A DNA stretch of 64,000 nucleotides from Gnetum montanum (taxonomy: Eukaryota; Streptophyta; Gnetopsida; Gnetales; Gnetaceae): contig MNCI01007958.1 of the NCBI GenBank assembly GCA_015680685.1, positions 63,903 through 127,902 of the forward strand, written 5' to 3'. This document shows, one piece after another, positions 38,901 to 48,500 of the stretch; position 1 is the stretch's first letter, and each line of letters starts with the position of its first letter. The notes beneath the pieces are model-generated. The model did no database searches, had not been told where the DNA came from, and saw only the letters and a program-made list of their open reading frames with translations. The position numbers and the translations under genes are program-made.

Positions 38901-39549
38901 GCTGAAAGACAGCTATAAAACTCCTAATGACAGGTTACTTCTTACACACCATATTCAAGGATGCACATCTATATGCACAATTTTCTGAGAGATGCCAAAA
39001 GGACAAATGAATGACAACCAAGAACAAGGCACCACAACAATGGATACAACCGTTTGATCCATTTGACATCTGGAAAATTGATTTCATGGGGACCCATTAA
39101 ACCAATGTTGAATGAGAAGTCGTACATAATCGTATCCATTAACCATTGTACTCTACAGTAAAAGATTGCAATTCAACAAGCTAAATTTTTTCAACATGTG
39201 GTGAGTAGATTCAATGTACCAAGAATACTGATTTCAGCTAATGGAACACACTTCACAAGAGCTACATTTAGAAAATTAACGCAACATCTTGGGGTTAACC
39301 ATAAACGAACAATACCATATCACCCCCAAGCAAATGGTCAAGCTAAAGTACCTAACAGAGAAATCACATGAATTCTAACTGAAACTGTTAGTAAGTATAA
39401 AAATGATTGGAGTACTAAGCTTAACGATGTTCTTTGAACATGTTGATCAACTCAGAAACTTCCTATAGGTTATTCACCATATGAAGTTGTATATGGCAAG
39501 TTATCCACTTTGCCAATTCAAGTAGCAATTCATACCCTATCCACCAATT

Positions 39550-39596
<47 letters not shown>

Positions 39597-42500
39597 AGGT
39601 AATGTTCAGGAAATATATTACAGAGAAAGAACTGTACAGAAGAATTTACAAGTGATGGCTGAAACAGCCCCACCCTAGAAGGGGGAGGAACCCCCACCCA
39701 ACCAAAACAAACTGAAACTAAAAAACCATTAATGGAGTCTAGCTAGGTCAGGAGCTCCTCTGCAAGGCATTCACAAAACATCCCTCTAATGTGCAAAGTG
39801 TCCAAAAATGGGGACCCATCAAGCATGCACACCACCCCCCGGCCCCCCACACCCCCCNNNNNNNNNNNNGGCCTTTTACCACAATCCAATTTATGCGACA
39901 AAGTCCCTCCAACAACAACGACAACAGAAAAAGAACGCAGCCAGAAACAAACCAAATTTCCAGTGCAATCCCAGCCAAGGCTGGACAAGACCCATTATAG
40001 GTGCTTAGACAAAGTATGGCATTCACAGTCCAGTAGCTCCTAAGCATGTAGGTTACCTAGCGTATTTTTGTGCTGCTCAGAGTCCACAACATTTGCTACT
40101 TGTTGAAACTCCTTGAAAGTAGCCTCTTTTCAAGCCCGTTCTTCGATTGAGCCCCATCCATTCGGATGGAATTTGAAAGAAGGGAAACAAATGTGGCACC
40201 TAAGGGCAGTCCCTGTGGTCTCATAGTTAATGTCCAAGATCACATATGGGCATTTGCCCGCCCTCAACCACATTTGGCTATTCTGCTTGTGCACCCTATC
40301 AATATGTCGGTTGTGTTGTGCCTCTTCTGCCTGCTCCCGCTCCCACATAGCTTTTTCAATCCGCTCCCTCTCTTGGTGGTTAGCCTCCTTTTGTTGTAGT
40401 TTCACCATGATCTGGGCACAAAGTTCATCAACCATCACCGACCTAGAACTTTTCGCCCTCGCTGCCTCTTGCCTCAACAACTCCTACTCTTGTTCACTGA
40501 ACCTTGCCTCCATCTACGCCTAAGCCTGTTGAAAGGCCTCCTCCCACCTCGCTTCCCAAGCCTGTCGCTCTTCCATCCTGGCCTTGGCCATCGCCTCCTC
40601 CGCAATCCTAATCAATTCAACCGCAATTGCCATGGAACTTTTCGCCCTCGTTGCCTCTTGCCTCAACAACTCCTACTCTTGTTCAATGAACCTTGCCTCC
40701 ATCTACGCCTAAGCCTGTTGAAAGGCCTCCCCCCCCCTCGCTTCCCAAGCCTGTCACTCTTCCATCCTGGCCTTGGCCATCGCCTCCTCCGCAATCCTAA
40801 TCAATTCAACCGCAATTGCCATGTCCCCCCCGCGAGGCAAAAAACTAGGCCTCATCGAGTCCATTGCATCAACCACCGCCATGATCAATGCTAGACCAAC
40901 CAATCCTCTATGCATTGTCCTCCTTCTCGAATACACCGTCGAGACCTTAGCAGCCTCCCCCACTCTAGGAGGCCTAGGAATGATGCCCTCTAGTTGCCCA
41001 GAATACGCCACCCTCCAAATGGCAAGGATAAACCCAGAATGGCGCCCTCTCCTTTGTTGCTGTAGAACTTCAACAAAAAATCGTGAAGGTTGACCCTATG
41101 CTTGAGATACATACACTTCAAAAAAGCGAAATGTGTGCTTTGCAACTTGGAGGCATTTCCAGACTGGATGAAAAACAATCAAGCAACTCAGTCGCATGCC
41201 TCTAGATCAGTGGCAGGGCAAACTTTGGCACCTGCCTGCTTTTGGTACATGGCACCACCCTAGAAAAGAACATTTCAATGTCCTGTAGCCCCCTCGCCAT
41301 AGGCAAAATAATTTCATCCATTGTCGGGGTCCTCAGATAAAAAGTGAACACCGTCTCTATCATCATGATCATAATTCCCCTAAACTCAGTTTTGTCTGCT
41401 CTCCAATTTGAGAAAAAAGCATCATCCACTAACATTGGATCACCCTCCATCCGCAGCAACAGCTCTGACCAACCACATTGTTCAACCAACAACCAGAGCT
41501 CCTTGTTCTCACGATACACCGTGCAAGTCGACTCAACCGTTGACGTGACTCCCATAGCAAACACCATCTCCTGCCACAACCTCTCACCTTGTGAACAATC
41601 TGCATTGGATAAGGGATATGATGTCATTGGAAAATCTTACGATTCTTGATTTTCCATGTCGCCCATAAAAGAAGCATTGCTTTTGAATCCCTTGTCAATG
41701 GCACCGCCGCATGCCATCATGTAGCCTACCACATGGCTTTCATGTACAAACACTAGAAAACAAAATGAACCACTGTCTTAGGCCCATCATTACATAAAGG
41801 CAGTCACCAATGATATTTAACCCATGTTGTTTCAATAGCGCCCGCACAAGCAAGGCATTATTTTCAATAAGCCAAAGGAAAACTTTTATTTTCTCTAGCA
41901 GTCTCGCCTACCAAACTTGCTATCATCCAACCACCAATGGATAAATTGAACAGATGAGCTATCGTGGGGTTTCTCCCATCAAACCCCTTTCCATCATGTA
42001 CTGAGCATGTACACCAAGTGTCCTCCAAAGCCTCAAGTCTTGTGCCCGCACCTGCCACCTTTCATATTTATTCCCCATTATTCGAATCCACTGAGCAATC
42101 CCATCCTCGTGCTATAGCAATCATGAAATCAGACATTGCCTCCCCATCAACAATTCATCTTCAAATTTAAAAATACCAAGCCCTCCCGCATCAGGAGGTC
42201 ACACAATCTTATCACAACCAACTAGATGCACTTTACTCCCTCCTCTACCCACACAAACTTTTGGATCAATTGGTTAATTTTCTGAATCACAGCTTGTGGG
42301 GGGTTAGCAATAGAAGCGACAAAACATGCCATAGCAGAAAGCATTCTTGATGCCAGCACAAGTCTCCCCTTCCTTGAGAGGAAGCAATTAACCCACTGGC
42401 CCACCTGATTTTCAAGTTTCTAAATCAACATGTTAGAAGTAGACCTTCACCCCCATTGGAAGAGGGGGATTCCCAAATACAAATCTCAAGGGGAACCTAG

Positions 42501-45500
42501 GAGAATCCCCAAGATTTGTGAAATCCTACCACTCACCCTAGGATCAACATTGAGAAAATGAGCCAAAGATTTCTCCCTATTGATCACCAGACCAACTTCT
42601 GCCACCAGTAGCGTAAGTGCTTGATTGATTTTCCGTGCCTAGGGCACCCCAGCACAGCTCAGAAGCATTGTGTCATCAACGTAATGCTCTACTAGGCATT
42701 CTACCCCCACAATCTCCAATCCCTACACTCCCACAGCTTTACAATAAAATTTTAAATAGTCCATTGCAATAATAAAAAGCACAGTGAGAGAGGATGCTCT
42801 AAATTGATATTAGAAGGTAGAAATGATGCTCTAAATTGTAATAAACCTGAAACATAATTGGTACTTTGAGAGAGAATTGATGCTTCAATGGTACTTTGTG
42901 ATAGAAAGAGAAATAGTGCTTAAAGAAGAATTTGGTACTTCAATGTTGCTACAAATTTGGTACAAATTGTTGAGACAAAATTTTGATAGAGTTTCGATAA
43001 TAGAATTTTATTCTAATCAATAGAAATATATCTATATATTTATTGAATTGACTTTGGTCAGACTTGTCCCATGGAGAATGGGCATAAATAATGAAAAAAT
43101 TTTAAGTTTTGGGGATTTTCATCTGCTTGTCCACTCATTAATGAATTTTATTTAATAAATACATTTGATACAACTTTTGGGCTTCTTCCTAATGGAATTT
43201 TTAAAAATATAAAGTTTTACATAGCTTTGTGTCCTAGCTACATAAAACTAATTATCTAACTAATAAACCATGTGGTATATTATTTTAACTTCATAACTTC
43301 AGCTTATTTTCATTTGGAATGATGATGAAGATGAAAAATCAATGTTACTTAATGCATTCCCTCCTTAATGTGGATTTTGAGTCTTTAGACATAGCATTGG
43401 TGGTTGCTCATCTACTTTAACAATTCCAATCTTGAAGTTAAGGCGCTTATATCTAATTGACAACAAGCTCTTCGTCATCAAATCTACTAATTGATCACTA
43501 AATTAATGTACTCTGACTTGATTACTCCATCCTTAACTTCTTGTTTTACAAAATAGTACTTGAAGTCAATATGTTTGGATCTCTTGTGCAACACATGTTC
43601 TTTTAAAAGCATAATGGCAGTGATTTTGTCACAAAATAGATCAATGTGTAGCTCTTGTTTGAATTCTAATTTAAATAACTTCTTGAGCTAAAAAAATTTT
43701 GCAAATGCTAAGGCATTTCCTCAATGTGATGCATAGCAACCACAAGGCATGAACAACAATCATTGTGACAAAAATGCAAATGCTTAGATGGATGTTGAAT
43801 GTTACCAAAAAAGATAAACTGTACAATATAGACATTAGAGGAAGACTTGGAATGGCTTTTCAAATAAGTTCCAGGAATTGTGTCTTAAATGGTGTGGGCA
43901 TGTGCAAAGCATATTAGATAACAAGGCTATTAAAAAAGAGTTGCTACATCATTGTTCTAGAAAAGCCACCAAAAAGAAGACCAAAAAAGACATGAGAAAA
44001 TTGATTGAATATGATTTGAAGAAACTGCAAATAAACAAATATCTAGCTCTTTAGAGAGGTGAATGGCAAAAAAGAATTGACACTATTTTGTGGGGACAAG
44101 GCTAGGATGCTGATAATGATGAACATCTTGAGCCAAAGTATGTGTTGGACACAATCAGCCATAAAAAAAATTCTGCTTCACATAATGACAAATTGATGGC
44201 ACTGTGTTTCTTTGATTTCTAAAAGATCACACTTTTCTAGAAGGATATAGTGGTTACAATCAAATCCAAGGTGCTCCAAAACACCAAGCCAAAACTACAT
44301 TCACGAGTTCTTGAGGAACCTTTGCATAGAAAAAGATGCCCTTTGGCCTATATAATGCTCCTGCTACTTTCTAGCACCTAGTGTTGAGTATCTTTCAAAA
44401 ACAAATTGGTAATAGAGTAAAAGTTTTCATCCATGAACATCAAAGTAGATACCCAACCTACAAAAATCTAAAACGATATCCTGTTATAGCTACCATTACT
44501 CCAGTTTTATATTCCTGGTAATAATAATTTTTTAATTGTATTATCATCATAATAACCACAAATTAACCCAGTAAGCATCAATACTAATCATAATGTTATA
44601 CAAATGCACATAGGAAACAAAAAGCCCTACATTTAACCCAAAGCAATAAGATAGATGATCGTATGCTACATCGAACAGTGGATAAAAATTTCTAAGTTGG
44701 CATTTGTCATAGCTGCTATTGCATAGGTTACCATTGGCTTAGTGTTATTACAATTTTGAAATTCTGCATTCTGTAACAACCAAAACAAACAATAGTGGCA
44801 ACAATAGACATATAGTGCATGATCTTGGAACAAACTATAGTTAAAATATAGCAGTAGCTATCTTGAAATGGAGGATCAGCATGCGCAACATTATGCCTAT
44901 TATTTGACAAATAAGATGTTATCTAAGCCTCATGTTTGAAGTCTAATTGACTAGTTGCATTCAAGTCAGGAATCAAACATCATGTCCAAAAAAGGATGAC
45001 ATGAATTGATAATTATTAAGTTAAATAACAAGTCAAAAAGTATCATCAATCATGTAAGTTGTTTCGAGTTACTATGAACTCAACTCATTAATTAATGTAA
45101 AAGGCAAAATACTCAATACCCCAACATGCCGCATGACCTTCCACAAGACTCCCTTTGGCTGTAATAAATATGTTGTTACAACCAAGTAAAGGGGGACAAA
45201 TGGCAAGTAATAGGCAAGCACAAGGAAAATGACGTGTGATTCAATCAATCTAACATTTATCTCAATAACACATGGGGCAAGACCACCAAAGTTTTCCACA
45301 GCCTTTTCTTTTGCTATTATTTGCCAGCTCAACAAGGTCTTGCATTGCCTTCTGCTCAACCCTGTCGACATGGCATTTTGATAGACTTTCGTGTCATTAA
45401 CTACTGGCTCAATGAGGTTTCGCATTGCCTTACATCTTCTCACCTTGTCAATGTAGCACTTTGTTAGATCTTCTTGTCCTTATCTACCAACTTAATGAGG

Positions 45501-48500
45501 TCTCACATCACCTTGCACCTTCAAACCCCATCAACATGGCACTTTGTCAAACTTTCGTATCCTTATCCACAAACTTAATGAGGTTTCACATTGGGTTGCA
45601 CCTTCTAACCCCATTCTCATGGAATTTTATTAGACTTTCTTGTCGTTATCTACTACCTCAACGAGGTCTTATGTCACCTAGCATCCTTTGGTCCCATCAA
45701 CATGGCATTTTGTCAAAATTCTTTTAATGTTATCTACCAACTCAACAATGTTTTACATTGCCTTGTTCCCTCCAACCCCATCGGCATGGCATTTTATTAG
45801 AATTTCTTGTCATTATTTGCCAACTCAACAAGGTCTCACATCACCTTGTGTCCACTAACTCCATCAACATGGCACTTTATCAAACTTTTCTCAACATTAT
45901 CTACCAACTTCATAAGGTTTCATGTCACCTTGCACCCTCCACCCCTATTGACATGTTCTTGTCATTATCTACCAACTCAATGAGATATCATGTTATTTTG
46001 CACCCTCCAACCTCATCAACATGGCATGTTGCCAAACTTTTTCCGTCATTATTTGTCAACTTCATGAGGACTCACATCGCCTTGGATTCTCCAACCCCAT
46101 CAATGTAGCATTTTATCAAACATTCCTCTTGTTATGTATCAACTCAACAAGGTGCAACATTACCTTGCACCTTCGGTCTCATCTATGTGACACTTTGTTA
46201 GACTTTTTCTCCGTATCTCCTAGCTCCATGAGGTGCAACATCATTTTGCACCTTCCAACCCCATCAACATGGCACTTTGTCAAACCTTCCTACCTTTATT
46301 TGTCAACTTAACAAGGTCTCACATCACCTTGTGTCCACCAACCAAATTGATGTGGCATTTTGTCAAACTTTCTTATTGTTATCTACCAGCTCAACGAAAC
46401 CTCACATCACCTTGCACCCTTTGACCTCACTGATGCAATGCCTTGGCAAATTTTTATCTTTATTTTCCATCTTAACAAGGTCTTGCATCACCTTGCATCC
46501 TTCAACTACATCAACATGTCAATCTTAACCTTGCATCACCAATCTAACAAACATTTCTTTCGTATCACACATTCAATCAAGCAATTGGGCTTGGTCAAAT
46601 TTCTGTCCACTATGACTTATTATTTTAACAAATCATTTTATTATCTGAAGCGTAATTTCAACTTCCAAAAAAAGGAATCTGTTTGAATTACACACAAAGG
46701 ATGACAATGTTTTTTTCGTAAAGGCCTTGTGTCAAAATTTTGACCCCCACAGCAACAACAAAATTGCATTGCAACAATGGTGAACCAAGTCACTGTCATG
46801 GTGGAATTCACCTCTAACATGGGTAGTGATGGCAATGGTTAGTGATGAAAGAAATTTGTTAAAAGACAATGAAATTTTGGATAGGTGGAAAATTTATTTT
46901 CAAGAATCATTAAATGAAGAATTTCCAAGAGACGACATCCAAGAAAAAAACTCAAATTTTGGTGTGGTTAATAAATTTTCCCTCTCCGAGGTGAAGACAA
47001 CCTTATCAAAAATGAAAAATGGAAAAGCTACTCCACCAAATAACATTCCTATAGAAGCTTAGAAAGAACAGGGAGATACAAGAGTTTCATGGCTAACAGA
47101 ATTATTTGCTTAAAAATTAGCAAAAGTAAGATAGAATATAAGAAATACAATTTTAATATGAGCATAAAAATGGCCAAATAGAAGGGACAATTCAAGGCCA
47201 AAAGGTCCCTCACTGCAAATAGTTTTATTAGTTAGAATCAATGCTCCAATTAAATGGTGAAATTGGTAAAGATATAAGAAATAGGATTGATGCAGGATTA
47301 TCAAAATGGAGATAGGCTAGTGGTGCTCTATGTAATAAAAGAATACCAATATAAATAAAGGGAGAATTTTACAAGACCCCAATCAAGTATCTTATATGGT
47401 ATTAAATGTTGGGCTGTACAAAAGAGGCATGAATAACAAATCAATGTGGCAGAAATGTAAATGCTTAGATGGATGTTGAATGTTACCAGAAGAGATAGAA
47501 TACACAATACAAACATTAGAAGAAGAAGACTTGGAGTGACTTCAATTTTGATTAAGTTAGAGGAATGGCATCTTAGATGGTTTGGGCATGTGTAAAGAAG
47601 ATCACATAATGAGTCTATGAAAAAAGGTTGCCACATCATTGCTTCAAGGAAAACCACTGAACAAAAGACCAAAAAAGACATGGGAAAAAATGAGTGAAGA
47701 TGATCTAAAGAAATTGTAAATAAACAACGATCTAATTCTTCATAGAGGTGAACGTCGAAAAAGTACTCATCTATTCTACCCCATTTTGATGGGACAATGC
47801 TAAGATGATGATGATGATACTTAATCTTACTCAGGTAAGCAATATGCTAGATATAGTCTAAACTTTAAAACAAAACCAAACCAATAAAATATTCAACAAA
47901 TATAACTGGATGTAAATAAATTAAAAGTAACTTCAATATAACCATCTTATTAAGACATATTGTCATTAGAATTTTCCCAATCTCTAATCTTGAAGTCAGA
48001 TATTTGCATTTATAGGGTTTAAAAATAAATATATAAATAATCATCATATAAAAACCATTGAAAAAGGCAGGGAAAGGTTATGATACCTACAAACAAAAAT
48101 ATAGTCAAGACAATCAAGCATCCAAGGTGCCCAAATGAAATTCTGGGCAGTTCCTGCTCTTCTCCAACAATACCAATACCTGGTATGATAAACACACTAC
48201 AATAAATAAGAACAAGAACATAAATAAACTGTAGACAATTAAATGAGAAAATATCACTGTTAATGATATAAAACAGTCAAAAAAGAATTAAAGCTTCATC
48301 TGAAACTTCACGAAACTTCCAACTTAAAATGTAGTGCAACTCAGTAAACAGTAGCGGCTAATCATTATTTGCATTGAAATGACATATTTAGATGTAAATT
48401 ACTAGCTAATTTAATTGCAACTGTTACTGCAATAATGTACCTACAGTGCCTGTAGCAGCCATGGCTATGCCAAACCAATCAATCATATTCATTCTTTCTT

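Larger units (their letters stand above)
39551..42797 (-). mobile_element. L1-c: 5'-truncated L1 LINE with long poly-A
   Basis: A T45 run at 39551-39595 is the poly-A tail on the minus strand. Upstream the minus strand encodes reverse transcriptase from [15 protein letters not shown] through [15 protein letters not shown] (YVDD at 42672-42683), thumb ([14 protein letters not shown]), extension block 1 (41640-41200), block 2 (41180-40990), a coiled coil with a 189-bp duplication, and the tail [11 protein letters not shown]. It is truncated inside the reverse transcriptase near 42797 and contains a 12-N gap. No convincing target duplication was seen. Confidence 0.78.

Noticed and set aside
40469-40894. 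141-codon plus-strand frame with an internal repeat
   Set aside because: It is antisense to the L1-c coiled coil; the repeat comes from the 189-bp duplication.
39551-42797. Target-site duplication for L1-c
   Set aside because: CCACCAATTG left of the poly-T has no match at the right boundary; only a weak AATTG similarity was found.
45425-46424. Several open frames of 60-116 codons in the 83-bp array
   Set aside because: The unit length is not a multiple of three, and the frames hop with each unit.
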